Assembly (NCBI GenBank): GCA_948567375.1
Contig: OX419757.1
Coordinates: forward strand, 59,520,001 to 59,584,000
Direction of reading: 5' to 3'
Length of the DNA: 64,000 bases
From: Lunularia cruciata
Lineage: Eukaryota; Streptophyta; Marchantiopsida; Lunulariales; Lunulariaceae
This document shows positions 31,073 through 44,352 of this stretch, piece after piece (the first letter of the stretch is position 1; each line of letters opens with the position of its first letter). A program made the translations under genes and the position numbers. The notes beneath the pieces are model-generated. The model did no database searches. It saw only the letters and a program-made list of their open reading frames with translations, and had not been told where the DNA came from.

Positions 31073-32783
31073 CTAAGCACAAGTAGCCAAGTGCTCGGTG
31101 CACTCTTGAGGCCAAACAATTTCCCCGACAGCAGCCTCTCTTGCTTTTTCATTTTCTAACTCAACTCTAGGCAACTCTAGACAAGGCTCATCCATTCCCT
31201 CCATGCGGTCAATTGCTTTGTGGAACTCTCTTTCTTCTTCTCTAACAACCTCTTCCTCCAATTGCTAAACTTTTGGTTCTCCATTGCTATCACTGTTGGA
31301 CTCCCCACTCTATGAAGTGAACTCTTTTGTTACTTCCAAGTCTTTATACTTTGACTTGGTTTCTCCTTCCAATTCTTCCTCTGAAGGTGGGTCCTTCACT
31401 ACTACCAGTGCTAGCTTTGGGTTCAACTTTCTCATCTTCTATGGCTGTGTTGGTGATATTCTTCCTTTGAGTCTTCTTCTCTTTCTTGGCTTGGGATTTC
31501 CACCAACAATATCCTCTCCTTTCCACTCTTGAGGTAGTGGTCATGGCCTTCTTGCACCCATTTGATGTAATATTGCTCATTTCCATCCGCCTTTCTTCTT
31601 AAATTGGGGTGAAAGTGGACCACCATCCATCCTCACTCATCCGAGCTGAGTAAGTTTAATCCAAAGTAGAAGTGGGTTGCAAAGGGTATGAAGTAATAGA
31701 GTGGCATATCTGTTATCCAATTGGTAATCATCTGACCTACATGTTGGTGCAAACACTTTGTCCAATCTACACCTCTCTTGCAAACATCTAATGAAGGAAC
31801 ACTGCTTGCTGCATAGTTACACAGGTGGTTTGATCTGGCTTAAACATGGCCATCATCATAGTGAAAATCCTTCTCCATATTGTGTCCTTATAATGATCCA
31901 CCTTGTACCCGTTCTTGGTGCAAGGTCTACTGAAAGAATTCTTCATCGTGGTGGTTTCTTTTGAAGAATCACACTTCTGATAGAAGGTGTGACTCCCCCT
32001 ACCTCCCCCACCTCTCTCCCTTAGACTAATCTCCAATCTAGCTCAGTCCATCAAGCCGGATTTCCTCTCTTCTCTTTGGTCTTGGGACCATCTCTGTCAT
32101 TGTTGGCAACAATTTTTGCCATGAACCCTAGAAAGCTTAAATTACAATTACATACCAGAAATGTGATGCAAAGTTTGTTCAAGACTTTGATCCTTGCCAC
32201 TACATCTAATCTACAAATTGCAAGAGACCTCACCACACTTTGCTTACTTCAGTCTGGGGCCATTGTGTGCTTCCTCACTCTCAGTCTATGAAAGATCAAC
32301 CCTTCTCCAAAACCTAAGATTCTAATTCATACGGGACAACTATTATGAGGTATAGGATATCATTGTGACATTTCAGAATGCCCTTGACAAAGTCTCAATC
32401 TTAAAGTCTTTTGCTGATTGGTCATTCTTCAGTTGATCTTCAATTGACACGCTAGTTCAGCATGTCTATTTTCCATCACTCTCAATGTAATCTTGATCCC
32501 GAGGTAGTTACTTTCTTTACTCATGCTTTCTTGATTGGCTAGACACAAGGAAAACTTGTTATAGGCTCTTTGGATGTGCATCCCGATACAAAGTCCTCTA
32601 TCTTTGGATCCATACTTCTCTCCATCTGACCTAAGTCCTTTGGACTCTAACCTGAGGTCAGCTTTGGGTCTATGCCAAACACACAATTCTTCTTGTTCCT
32701 TCCTCATTTAGCCTTCCTTTGGCTTTAACAATGCACTTCTTCTTTAAAACTCATCAAAACCAAAAAAATATGAGTACTACACC
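31073..32783 (-). pseudogene. Family-X element remnant (copy X1), unrecognised protein
   Basis: Minus-strand frames match the plus-strand copy at 57,400-59,200 in order. First is VWHRPKADLRLESKGLRSDG (ORF 32,429-32,707). Next is SLAICRLDVVARIKVLNKL (32,051-32,236), then VVHFHPNLRRKADGNEQYYI (31,432-31,626) with HYLKSGKERILLVEIP. Last is an acidic stretch EEEVVREEEREFHKAIDRME (31,073-31,261). The DNA start near 32,783 resembles the right end of X3. The coiled-coil part seen in X2 is missing, so it is truncated on the left. I do not recognise the protein. It is repeated in the window, so it belongs to a mobile element, not a host gene. Confidence 0.55.
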
Positions 32784-32858
32784 TCCGTGCCATCAATGAG
32801 TGTTGGATAGGGTTAAGATTCTTTTATGAAAGGAAAATGAGGTGGTTGGAGTGCATAT

Positions 32859-35800
32859 CTACATAATATGGAAGCATGGAACATTGGATGGATCTTCATG
32901 TATGGTGGTAAAATTGAGATGATAAGCCATTGTGCCAATTTGACATATGATGGGAAAAGGACCAAAATGAGGTTTGAGCTTACAAGTGCCAACTAACATG
33001 AGGTTGGTTGAGGATAGCCACACTTGAATCTTGATGCTAAACTCCATATGCCTGTGATATGATATTGTTTCTATTGATTTTGGACTATTTCCAACTTGTG
33101 CTTGGCATTCTCCATACCCTAATGGATTCTAGAAACAAAAGTGTTGATATCATCAACTTTTGTAGCCAATGGGTGTATCTTTACCATGCTTGAAGGTGTG
33201 AAAAAATGTTCTCCATGCATAAGGAAGAATGGTATGACATGTGCTGATATATTCACTTAATTATTATAGGCAAATTCTACCAATGGAATTAAGGTATACT
33301 ATCTTTCTTGCTCCTCAAAGGTGAAGCCCAAGAAGATATCCTAAATAGTGTGATTGGCTTGCTCTATTTTTCCATCAATTTATAGATGGTATACCATGGA
33401 CATAATTAAGTTTAGTTTTAAAGATGCCAAAGAGTGTTCTCCAAAACAAACTAGTAAATTCAGTGTCGCAATCAATGATGAGCACTCATAACATTCCACA
33501 TCTAAGTAAAATTGAGCTAATTGCAGAGCATTCACATCTTTGGTCATAAGACACACATGCTTTTTTTTTGAATTAGTGTACAAAGACTACAATGGAGTCA
33601 AAACTTGAGGTGGTCTTAGGCAATTCACAAAGTAGATCCATGTTTACCTACTCCCAATGTTGTGTAAGAGTAGAGAGGGGTTGAAGGAGTCATGTGGGAG
33701 CCTAATTAGAAGCTTTATTTTGTTGATAGAGTAGGCAACTTCAAGTGTACTCCATCACATGGTTGCTCATCTTGGACCAATAGTAATTGCATTTGATTGC
33801 ATGTAAGGTCTTGTCCACTCTAACATGACTTGCAATGATAAAATCATGATATTTTGCTAGGATGGTGGTTTTTAGGTCTAGAGCATCTAGGATCCATAAC
33901 TTACCATCACTAAAGGTGAGTCCTTGGTATTCTGGCTATGCCTTTGGATGATTGAGCTATTACAATCTATGGGTCAATCTTTGTAGTAGTAAAATTCCTT
34001 GGCCAGAAATATATTCATCTTGATCTCTACAACCAAATTTTTCACCATAGAAATTTGGGTGGATGCATCTACAAGTTGCTTCTTGCCTTCTACATATGTG
34101 ATTGTATGATAGTTACGCTTTGCCAATAAAAGGTTTTGAGAGAAATATGCTATTGTGTGCCTAACATCACTCTATTCCTATTGTAAGGCTACTCCTATTG
34201 CAACGCCTAATGCATATGTAGCCAACTTGATTGGACATGTTAGATCATCATATTTGAAGATTAGTGCATGGAGTAATGTATCTTTCAATTTTTTAAATAT
34301 CAATTCCTATGTGGTTCCTCACATCCACTTCTTTTCCTTACCAAGTAGTAAGGTTAGGGGTTTGTGAAACCTTGGAATAATCCTGGACAAATCAACAAAA
34401 GAATCCAATCAATCCCAAGAAACTCTTGAGTTGAGTTTGATCTTTTGGAGTCCTCTATTTTTGAATGACATCTATTTTATCTATTAAAGAGTGGATACTT
34501 CTACACTTACTCTATACCCTAAGTAATCTACTTCAAACTTGCCAAAATCATCCATTGCCAACTGCCAAAACTGCCATTGCCATTGCCAAAATCATCCAAT
34601 TGCCAACTTTGAGACTTTGGCATACAATTGGTTTTGTTGCAAAATTTGGAGTACTTCTTGCAGGTGTTGCTTGTGCTCTTTCATTGTTTTATTGTAGACT
34701 AAGATGTCATCAAGGAAAATGATAATAGACTTATCCAAATATGGAAAAAATATCATTCATCAAACTCATGGAAGTGGTTGGTGTGTTGATGAGGCCAAAC
34801 GGCACGATTAAGTACTCAAAGTGACCATATCTTGTTCAAAAGGTAGTTTTGTGTGCTTCTTCCTTCATGGTCCTAATTTGATTATAACCACTTTGTAGAT
34901 CAGTTTGGTGAAGTGATTTTCCCCACTAAGTTGATCAAACAAGTCATCCATGTAAAGGTTATTGGTATTTGTTCTTCACCATTTGTTGATTAGGCCCCAA
35001 TAGTCAGTGCACATTCACATCAAACTATCATTCTTCTTCACAAACAAGAGAGGAGCTCCATATAGTAATATGTTAGGTTTGAAAAATCCTTTATGCATCA
35101 TATCCTCAATTTGAGCCTTGCACCTCTCCAACTCATGAGGTGATAGTAGATATGAGGCTTACAAGGAGGTGTCTTCCCAAGAAGTATCTCAATTTTATTA
35201 TCTACTATCCTTTTTGGTGGTAATCCTAAGGGTAAATCATCAAGAAAGACATCTTGAAACTCATTGAACAAATCTTTTAAATTCCTAAGAATTTTTCCAT
35301 TGAGTTGTGAATTCTAGATTTCTCTTATTAGACCCATGAAACATCTATTTATCTTATTGATAGTTGTTGTCCTTATAACATAAAGAGGCAATTCTTGGCT
35401 TTGAGATCTTTCCTTGTCTCTAATTATCTTTCATTGGCTATTTCTCACTATTTTACTTCCCCAATCTATTGTGAGGTTGTAGTACTCTATCCATGACATG
35501 CCAAAGATCATATTTAACAAGCTAACCACATCACTAGCCACTCAATTTATTCATAATATTCTCTTATAAAGGGTACTACCCTTTTAAGTAATGACTCAAT
35601 GTTATTTGTCTAACCATTAGGTAACTCTACTTCTTCATTCTCATCCTTCTCTAGTTCCATCCCTAACCTTATTACAGTAGAGCAAGACAAGAAATTCTTT
35701 GTTGCTCTAGGGTCTATCAATACTCTTACCTGATTGCCTTCTAGGACTCTATTTACAACAATCAATTATACATTTGTCTTCCTCAACCCTTTTATACTAA

Positions 35801-36430
35801 CCCTCTCTCCTCCCCTTACTTTTACTAGTCTCCATTTAGTAAGTAAGGCTAAAAGGTGCATTTATTTGCAATTATCAGTTTCCAATGCAATTTTAGCATC
35901 ATCCTCTTTGGTTTGTCTCTCCAAGTTGTTTAGAAGTTTGTCTCTCCTTGTATGGAAGCAGAGTGCAACAAAACAATTAATTGTTATATGCCCAACTTGG
36001 CTGCAATTGTAAAAACATTATTGTTCTACTTGAGCCACTTGTCCTTATGGGACTTCATCTCTCCTTTTTTTTTACCTGTCCACATTCTCCTTAGAGCAGT
36101 CATGCTCCTTGGTCTTGGAAATGAATGTTGCATGTTTCCTAGGAATCAGTCCACTAAAGTGCAGTGTACTCTAATAGTGTTGTGTTCACCCAATTCACCT
36201 CCTCCAAACAATCTTGCTATTCTTTGAGCACATGCAATGACTTCAAAAATGGTACAAGGATTTTGTACCATTATTTCTTGGTAAATTTGCTCTTTCAACC
36301 CCATTTGAAATTCTCAAGAGATTTTCTTGGGCTCATATGGGTTATTTTTATCTATAGATCAAGAAATATCTCCACATATTCTTGTATGTTGTTCTTTTGC
36401 TTCAACTCCCATAGTTGAGTTTGAGCAATT
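32859..36430 (-). pseudogene. Decayed Ty3/gypsy gag-pol (element W)
   Basis: The minus-strand order is intact but every domain is broken. A knuckle-like CFYNCSQVGHITINC is at about 35,970-36,016. The protease site VLIDPRATKNF (normal D-S-G-A-T) is at about 35,700, and RT IIFLDDILVYNK at about 34,700-34,730. RNase H remnants lie around 34,150-34,360. The integrase core has VIIDCDTEFTSLFWRT (about 33,420-33,470), and the C-terminal segment is LVGTCKLKPHFGPFPIICQIG (ORF 32,859-33,047). Its LTRs were not found. The left end is near the family-X remnant and the right end is cut by LTR Z5. A CCATTGCCAA-type microsatellite sits at 34,545-34,605. Confidence 0.72.
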
Positions 36431-36435
36431 TGCAT

Positions 36436-37127
36436 TGTAACACCCATTTGTGCATGTGTGTGGTATTGTGATATTTAGCTTAGTATTATAAGTACTTGAG
36501 AGATATTATTTATATAGAAATAAAGGATGGTTCTACATTAGTCATGATTAGCTAAAGTAAGTCATAGTTAAGATAGAGGAGACCTTACTTTAGAGGAAGT
36601 GGAAAAGATGAGCACCATTATTTTGGATTCTAGTGTGTTGACTTGGTATTATTCCTAGGTGTTTGGCTTTGAGGAAAGAGTTGAGAACTCTTGGGCCCGC
36701 AAGCCTTTTTGTTTTGGATTCTTTTATAGTCCAAGGATAGCCTATGTGAAGGAATCCTTGACTTAGTGGTTGGGTCAAGATAAGATCACATGCTTAATGG
36801 AATATGCCCATATGGATGAATATTCCTTTATAATTTTTGACTTTAATTGACTTTTAGCCTAGTAGCTTGAGTTACTCTAGTAATTAGTAACTTTGGTGTA
36901 TAACTATTTCACAAGTATATAAACAAGGAGTGAGGAAGTACTCATCATCTTTTCATTTGCAACTATATCTCTCTCATTGAGTTCTCTAGTGAGCAATGTC
37001 TTGAGTATTGGAGTGTTAGCCTTGGAGGAGTATGATGGAGTTGGGGTTCTTTGCCTTCTTAGTCCATGGTGCGTTACCATAATAGCCATCAGAGGTTCAT
37101 CCTGAGTGAGAGATAGGCCGGCTCATA
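36436..37127 (+). mobile_element. LTR, family Z (copy Z5), full length
   Basis: A 692-bp reference copy of the family: TGTAACACCCATTTGTGC start, GCCGGCTCATA end (family CACA), and a TATA-like tatataaaca at about 36,916. It carries the family's inner blocks. No matching TSD is seen (tgcat on the left, gacca on the right) and no primer site follows. Integrase sequence of the same family begins at once, so an internal deletion probably removed leader, gag, PR and RT. Confidence 0.8.
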
Positions 37128-38329
37128 GACCAGATGGTCTACTTCAAAGAGCTGTGGGTAAGGAGGAGTCTATCCTACTCATAAAGGCATTTCATGAAAG
37201 TTTAGTGTGTGCAGGACACTTTATCACTTTAGGATTGTCCTGATTATTGTAAAACTTGTAATTTTTGTCAAGCTTTTGCTAGAAAATCTATGTCCACTCC
37301 CCCTCTTAGATCAATTTTATTGTTATGACCTTTTGAGAAGTAGGAAATGGAATTTATAGGTCCTCTTAATAGCACCATAAGGAACAATTGGTACATTGTG
37401 GTAGTTATTGGTAACCTTACCAATTGGGTTGAGGTTAGACCATTGAGGGACAAGAATGAAGATGAATTTGGTAGAATTTATTAATGCATTATCTGTAGGT
37501 TTGGGTGCACTTTGGAGTTGATTTTCTATAGAAGAAGAGAGTTTACATGGAGCATCACTATAACCATATTATGCCATTTCTCTATCACATAAAGAATAAC
37601 TACATCTTATAAGGCAAATTCCAATGGCTTGGCAAAGGAAACCAATCAGACCTTGTGGATGATGTTGGCCAAAGATGTAGAAATGGAAGGGGCTAAACAT
37701 CATTGGGACAAGAAGATTCATGCAAATTTTATGGGAGTATAGGACAACCATGAAGAATTTTACTTGATATTCTCCATTTCATTTGGTATATAGTATTGAG
37801 TCTACCTTACCTACTCACTTTGATCTTCCTACCTTCCAAAGCACTCATCGGAGATTGAAGAAATCACAAGAAGGATGTAAAGAATTCAAGGAAGGATCAA
37901 CTAATAGAATTTGAGGAGGCAAGAACGATTGCTATGGTTGAAATGGAGCAAGCCCAAAGGAAACAAAAGGAGAGCTATGACAAGAGGCAAGGCAAGAAGA
38001 AGGTAGATCACTCCAAAGAAAGTGATTATGTAATGTTTTTTGATTCCATTCAATTCAAGAGAATGCAAAAGATGTTTTTGGTTAAGTACTTTGGACCTTT
38101 CATATTGGAGAAGGTGTGGAGCAATTACACTTCTGATCTCAAGGAATTGGAAAGAAGACACTTTGATAGGACTAACCATGATAAATTGAAGATCCCCTTC
38201 TACCCCAAATATCATCGACTTTCATAAAGGCACCATAACATTGGAAAACATAAACATCAAGTGATGTATCATAAAAGGTAGAGAGACCTTCACTTTGAAA
38301 AAGAAGTTAAATCTTAGTCCCAAGGTAAA
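37128..38329 (+). pseudogene. Family-Z integrase remnant
   Basis: The plus-strand frame has the zinc-motif entry FHESLVCAGHF and CKFCQAF. The core is EMEFIGPLNS with NNWYIVVVIGNLTNWVEVRPL, and a region KANSNGLAKETNQTL corresponds to the ANGQ-E-TNKTL box of OTA integrases. ORF 37,934-38,227 encodes the Lys-rich C-terminal part (RQGKKKVDHSKESDYVMFFD). It ends close to the PPT-like 'agtcccaaggtaaa' before LTR Z6, so it is the 3' end of a Z element. Stops are frequent and the first catalytic Asp is replaced by Glu. Confidence 0.7.
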
Positions 38330-38958
38330 TGTAACAATCATTTGTGCATATATTTATTATTGCAATATTTAGTTTGATATTATAAGTATTCAAAAGATAT
38401 TATTTATATAAAGATAAATGATGTTCTATATTAGTCATGAATAACTAAAGTTATTCATAGCTAAGATAGATAGGACCTTACTTTAGAGGAGGTGGAAAAG
38501 ATGAGTACCACTATTCTGGATTCTAGTGCATTGACTTGATATTATTCTTAGGTGTTTGACTTTGAGGAAAGAGTTGAGAATCCTTGGACCCACAAACCTT
38601 TTTGCTATCCATGTGAAGGAATCCTTGACTTGGTGGTTAGGTCAATAAAAGACCATATGCTTAGGAGAATATTTCCATGAGTATGGATATTCCTTTTTCC
38701 TTTTTTTCTTTTATTTACTTTCTTTGACTTTTAGCCTAATAATTTGAGTTACTTTAGTAACTTTAATGCATAACTATTTCACAAATATATAAACTAGGGG
38801 TGAGGAGGTACTCATCATCTTTTTATTTGCAACTATATCTCTCTCATTGAGTTTTTTGTGAAGAATATAATGAAGTTGTGGTTCCTTGCCTTTTAAGTCC
38901 ATGGTGCACTACTATAATAACCATCAAAGGTTCACCATGAATGAGGGACAGGCCGGCT
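38330..38958 (+). mobile_element. 3' LTR, family Z (copy Z6)
   Basis: It starts TGTAACAATCATTTGTGC after the integrase end and runs to 'caggccggct' at 38,958, where it stops two or three bases short of the family end. It joins the leader of copy B. Compared with Z5 it has a deletion near 38,610 ('ctttttgctatcc') and an extra pyrimidine run near 38,700. Confidence 0.75.
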
Positions 38959-39944
38959 TGTTGGCAAGAAGAAAGGTAAAGCTTTGAATTGGCAAGAAGA
39001 AAGGCCTCATTTGGGCGTTTAGAGGTTGTGAGCTATGAGAAGCTACAAAGGCATAGTAAGATAAGTTGATAGTGTAAGGCTAGCTAGTTTAGATGAGTTC
39101 TATTAATCATTGTTTGGAAAAATTTGCCAACCTTTCTAGATTATGTGCAATAGGGTTTGAACCCTAGATCTTTAGTTCCTAGACTAGTGCCCTAGCAAAT
39201 TGGTCCACCTTCATTTTTTGTCCTTATGACTATTCCATTGATACCTATACACATCTAGCATTGGCTAGGAGGGGCAATTTGATCACATTCTTGATGATCT
39301 CAGTAGCATAGGAAGTAGGTAGACACTCATATTATATCAAATGCCAAATTGTGGTAGAGTCAATCTGGTATTGATTTATGAGATAAAGGGTTTTGTTTAG
39401 ATTTCTTTTGATTGGACCTCCTCTATTCTTTACTTCTTGTTTGTGCACCATGTTTGTAGGAAGTGCCCTAAATTTAGAGCATTGGTGCTCTAGTATGCTT
39501 CGGATAATGAAGCTTAATGATGCCCAATCAAACTACTCATGTTCCTCTTGGTGAGGCAAGAAGTGATGACTTGTAGACCATGAGAGTGCATTTTGTGATG
39601 ATATGTAACAAGTTGCCCTTTCCTTCAGTGTAGTTGTTGCAATTAGAGCTACATTAGTGGGTGGTGGTTAGTTGATGTTGACACTTGGTGTTGGTACTTG
39701 GTGGTAGTCCTTGGTGGGGTACTTGTGGTGTTTATGGTTATGGTTTGAGTTACATTGTCATGATAGAGTTTTTTGGAGATTCTAGAGGAAATAGCACTAT
39801 AGTACATAATGAGTTTTGTTGGAGTAGCATTATCAAATTGTATCTTAGGTCCCAATAAGAGAAGAGATTGACTCTGAGTTGGAGTTTGATACATGAGCTT
39901 ATTCAATTGAAAGTGCACTTGGGTTGTCCACATTATTTTGAGAT

Positions 39945-41200
39945 ATGGATAAGATTTATGGGGCCTCTAAAGGCCCCAACTACTACCTTAGTATACCTTA
40001 GTACTACCTTAGTACCATTGACTTGGATGACTTCATCCATGAGCATGATAGTTGGTATGATCCGTAGCAAATACAAAACCCAACTTTGTTCATACCCTTC
40101 ATAGCATGGAAAGGGTTGTTTCAACACTTGGAGGGTCCACCAAGGGATGATTATCATGATCTCATGAGATGATTATCATGAGTTTAGGAGAGCTCACTTA
40201 GAGGACATTGAATTATGGAGATAATAGTGGTCTTTGAATTACATCTCTATCACATTAGGCTTGGTTGCGATGGGTAGATCAATAGTACCCATGAGTTCTA
40301 GCTCTACTAGCATTGATGGATCTAGTGGAGGTGCACTAGTTGAAGATGGTGCTATTACAAGTGGAGGTACCACTACAAGAGGTAGTGAAGTACCGGGGTT
40401 TAACTTTGGTACTTCACCACCTCTTGTAGTGGTATTGGGGTTTAATTCCATGGTGGAGTTCTTCCAATACTTGAGGTAGCGTTATTAAGGAGTCTAGACT
40501 AACAAGCTAAGAAGCTTGTAAGACTTCTAGTAGAAGGCAAGAGAGAGCCTACGTGAGGCATACATTTGCATGAGATGGCTGATCAATTTCACTCAAAGAG
40601 TTATTGAGGCCCAAGCAGTCCAATTTTGGTAGGAGGGTTCTAAATAGAGAATTGCAACATAGAGTACATGATGCTACATTGTTACAAGCTACTTCACCTA
40701 CTTTGGCAATGCTCTTTAGTTTGGCTTAATGCATTGAGCTCAACATGGTAGAGGAGAGAGTGGTGACATTTGGATTTAGTAGAGAGACCTCATTTACAAC
40801 TATTATTTTGTCTAGAGTGCAACAAAGTGTACCACACCATGGCTTCCAAGGATAGGGGTGGACAATCCCAATCATATGGAGTGGGTGGAAGGCCTAGTGT
40901 AGTTAGACCCTTACCTTTGTTTTTAGGTCAACAACAACTAGTGAATGGTGGTGTTGCTTGTTAGACTTATGGTGGACCTCACCACAATAGAGAGTGCACT
41001 TAGGACAGCAGACATGATACTTTTGGTGCATCACAACCAACACAAAGACAATGTGACCATTTCCATAGATTTGGTCACACTAGTGACCAATGTTTTGACC
41101 TTGACTCAAAACTACAGATTGGTAGGGCTGCTATGGTAGGTGGAAGGAGCTCTAGGTCATGGAAGACAAGGTGGTAGTAGTGGATCCACACTAGGTAGAG
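39945..41200 (+). pseudogene. Gag of copy B
   Basis: The start MDKIYGASKG (39,945) equals copy A's MDEIYGASKG. It is followed by FIAWKGLFQHLEGPPRDDYH, a Ser/Gly stretch (PMSSSSTSIDGSSGG, ORF 40,234-40,479) and a knuckle at 41,052-41,093 in which the second Cys is Phe (CDHFHRFGHTSDQC). Frameshifts match old neutral decay. Confidence 0.75.
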
Positions 41201-41499
41201 GTGCATACCTACCCTTACTTCTGATACAACCATGGCTACTCAGACTAAGTTGTTGGAGCAGAGATTGGCTAGCATGACCATAGCTTAGAGGAGATCAGAT
41301 TCAAATGCCAAGGCTTCCACTCTTATGTTGGTGATAGAGACGTCTTGGACTTCATATGTGGAACAACACAAGTAGGTGCATATACCATAGTAACTACAAG
41401 TGTAGTATCTACTCTAGAGCCTAGAGAAGTATCAATGTAGTTGGACCGATAGAGAGGAGAAGCTTGTTAGACTCCCTTAATCTTTTCCACTCTCTAAGG

Positions 41500-42363
41500 C
41501 ACTACAAACAACATCCATGGCTCTTAGATATCCTAGTGTAGGTGTGGTAGGTGGTGATGAGGTTTATGATAGACTACTTGTTAGTCAGCCACCTACTTCT
41601 ACACAAATTGAGTCTAGCTTGATGTTGGACGTGGCTCAATTGATTATGCACCTCCCTTTATTCTCAACTAGTGACATGTTTACATTGGAAGTTGACCCAG
41701 CTCTAGTGTTTTGGTTGGTTGCCACACTTTGTGAGAAAAGGGATGATGTGGTTCCTACTTCTAAAGTATAGGTGGTTGATAGTGGAGCTAACTTGGTTGA
41801 GGAGCATGGTATTTTCTCAATGACCAATCATTTATGGTAGGTAACAACAACTAGATTGGAGGAGTTACTAGTTAGATGTGCCTTTGAGTGAGCGTGGTTC
41901 ACACTTGGAGTTGTCCTATTGGATAACTAGAGGGGGATTTTCCATTTGGTGCGACCTTTAGGGAAGGTCTATATACCATAGAGGGTTTTATTAAACCTTG
42001 GTGCACAGCCTCCTATGTTAGGGAAGGCTATGATTGTAGATCAAGAGCTATGGAAGACTGATGTGGAGAGGTGTCCATTTCAAATCCAAACATCTCTATG
42101 GGATGGTTCTACACAATACATCACATGTAGAGAGCTCATTGTTTAGATTCAACCTGGCCATCCTACTAATAGCTCTATGGTGAAAGCTCAGGCCATTACA
42201 ATAGTAGCTAAGCCATATGATGTGCTAGTTGGTAGAGCAATATTATACTCCATGGGTTTTAGTATTGATTATTGGGAGGAGATAGCCTCAAAGAGACTAG
42301 GTTGGCAGTCAAGTGAAGGATGGGTATATGCTTTATTAGTGGTAGTCTTGGCTTACTATAATT
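41500..42363 (+). pseudogene. Gag-PR linker and protease of copy B
   Basis: ORF 41,517-41,771 matches copy A's 20,734-21,066 linker (ALRYPSVGVVGGDEVYDRLL). The protease segment at about 41,990-42,110 reads RVLLNLGAQPPMLGKAMIV, so the catalytic Asp and Ser are replaced (N-L-G). ORF 42,177-42,365 carries YDVLVGRAILYSMGFSID. The protease is inactive. Confidence 0.75.
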
Positions 42364-42405
42364 AAGAACCATGGCATCAATTTCAACTTTCAATGGTTCC
42401 GTTAT

Positions 42406-43163
42406 TGTAATACCAATAGCGAAAAGGATGATCTAGAGATGAAATTTGGTTTATTAACATCTGTAAAGATGTTATACATGAATTACTAAGTAGATAAGCT
42501 ATAGGTATCACCAAAAGAGTACTTCTACTAATAGGCCAAATACCAAAACATGCTTGGAAACTTTAGAATCAATAGCTAGGCATATGATCTAGAGGTGAAA
42601 CTTGGGGTGGAGATATCTAAAAGGATGTTTCACATGATGGAGAATTTAGATCAGATATAGGTATCACCAAAAGAGCACTTATACTAATAGGGCAAAAGCC
42701 GAAAGTAGCTTGAAAACTTTAAAGCCATTTTCAAAGGCCTAAATGGATGAATTAGGCCTCAAAAATGGAAATAATTATCCTCTTAGGCAGAAGAAAAATG
42801 GTTTCCTTCTCTTCCCATGATTTTTCTTGTTGAGAGCTTTCCAATGGTACCTTACCCATGCAATTTCTGAGCTTCCTACAAGAAGATTCTCTAAAGATTC
42901 CCCTTGGTCAAACCCATTTGACCAACTAGATAGGACAAGGACTGACATGTCACCCATCCAAACAACTAATCCAACAATAGAGCTTGCTAACAAGTCACCA
43001 ATTCATGTATCTGATCCAAGGGTAGAGCTTCCTTTGCGGGGATTCTAATTGCTATATACTAAAGAGAAGGTGCTCCTTTGGAGCATCAGAGGTTTGAGTG
43101 TGAAATTTGTATTTTCTCTCTTGTGTCTCTCTTGAAGAGTTCTCTTGTCCTTGAAGTATTACA
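42406..43163 (+). mobile_element. Solo LTR, family Y (copy Y4), inside copy B
   Basis: A 758-bp LTR, TGTAATACC...TATTACA. The flanks gttat (42,401-42,405) and attac (43,164-43,168) are a 5-bp duplication of the host gttac seen in copy A, each with one change. A ~165-bp 5' segment is tandemly duplicated (second unit near 42,570), as in Y2. It sits between protease and methyltransferase of copy B. Confidence 0.85.
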
Positions 43164-43438
43164 ATTACTTGGCTTGGTAACTTATTGGAGGGGAATGCTT
43201 ATGCATAGGATACTTTAGTACCAAAGGATATCACATGGATTTAGAGTATAAGTGGGATCATTCTATCTACCTTGGATGTTCCATTGTGGAGTTCAAAGGA
43301 GGCATTGCAACAACATGCAGATCAATTGTACCGCAAGGAGACCAATGTGTGGATAGACCAACAAATTCTACTACCTTGTCACCTTTGGATACAACGCTCA
43401 TTGCTTGGCAATATTCAATAAAGGGAGTGTGTTAATAA

Positions 43439-44352
43439 GAGTTGTTTGGTGAGATTAGCATTGGACTAGCTGCAATATTACATGCAAGTATATGAGTATA
43501 GAGGTACTTGTATGTGGAGAGAGATGAGACTACTAAGTGAGTCTCTCTACATCATGTGACATACTTGGCTTATTGATATCTTGATTTATTACCAATATGA
43601 AGAGTCAAGGGTTACAAAAAGACCCTATCATCACATATTTGCTTGCTAGGAGCACAAGATTTGGAGAGATATGGTCCCATTTATTTGGTGATTTTTAGAT
43701 AGCCATATCAAGGACATACACATGCTTTTTGAGGTCAAGGTCTCAAGGATCTCCATTCTGGTGTGTTTTGGGAGATGTTATATATACTACAATATCTCAA
43801 GGTTCATCAATCTATTTCTCTCACCTACATTTTGGAGAATATCCCTTTGATGGGTGATTCTTGTACTCAAGTGGTAGCAAGTACACATTAGGTTCATTCT
43901 TGGATGGGACCTACTATGTTGTTGAATGTAGCCAAAGTGGGATCATGGGCTCATCATCTTCATCTTTGGTGGATGAACCTCTTACCTATAGAGCTTCTAT
44001 AGTGTGCTTATGATGACTAGACCACCTTACTATTGATGGTATTTTGGATGTTGGATGCCAGTCTTAGATGGTGGTAAGGCTGATATGTCACCTATGGCAA
44101 TGGTGAACCTTGTTGGACAGCACAAAGCCGCTTTACCTACACTTATGAGTTTCTTAAGCTCCCATGCTTTTTGAGAAGGAAGTCTTGCACTTGTTTGGGA
44201 TTCATAATTAAAGCAATTGGTGGAACCCAACACCAATGAGAGTGAGCGTGCAATGGGTTTTCATACCAATATTATTGCTATTATAGTAGCATTTGAGGCA
44301 TCTAGGCATTAGGTGTTAGGTCAAGCTATGGACCTAAATTGTTTGACCTAGA
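43439..44352 (+). pseudogene. C5 cytosine-DNA methyltransferase domain (copy B)
   Basis: It aligns end to end with copy A's domain: motif I ELFGEISIGL (43,439), RYLYVERDE, and a degenerate motif IV in which PCQ has become PYQ (Tyr codon at 43,706-43,708), losing the catalytic Cys. Then come motif VI ILENIP (ENV to ENI), VGSWAHHLHLWWMNLL, and motifs IX/X with ESERAMGF and VLGQAMDLNCLT (about 44,239-44,350). There are several stops. It is catalytically dead but shows that the domain was part of the element before the two copies separated. Confidence 0.85.
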
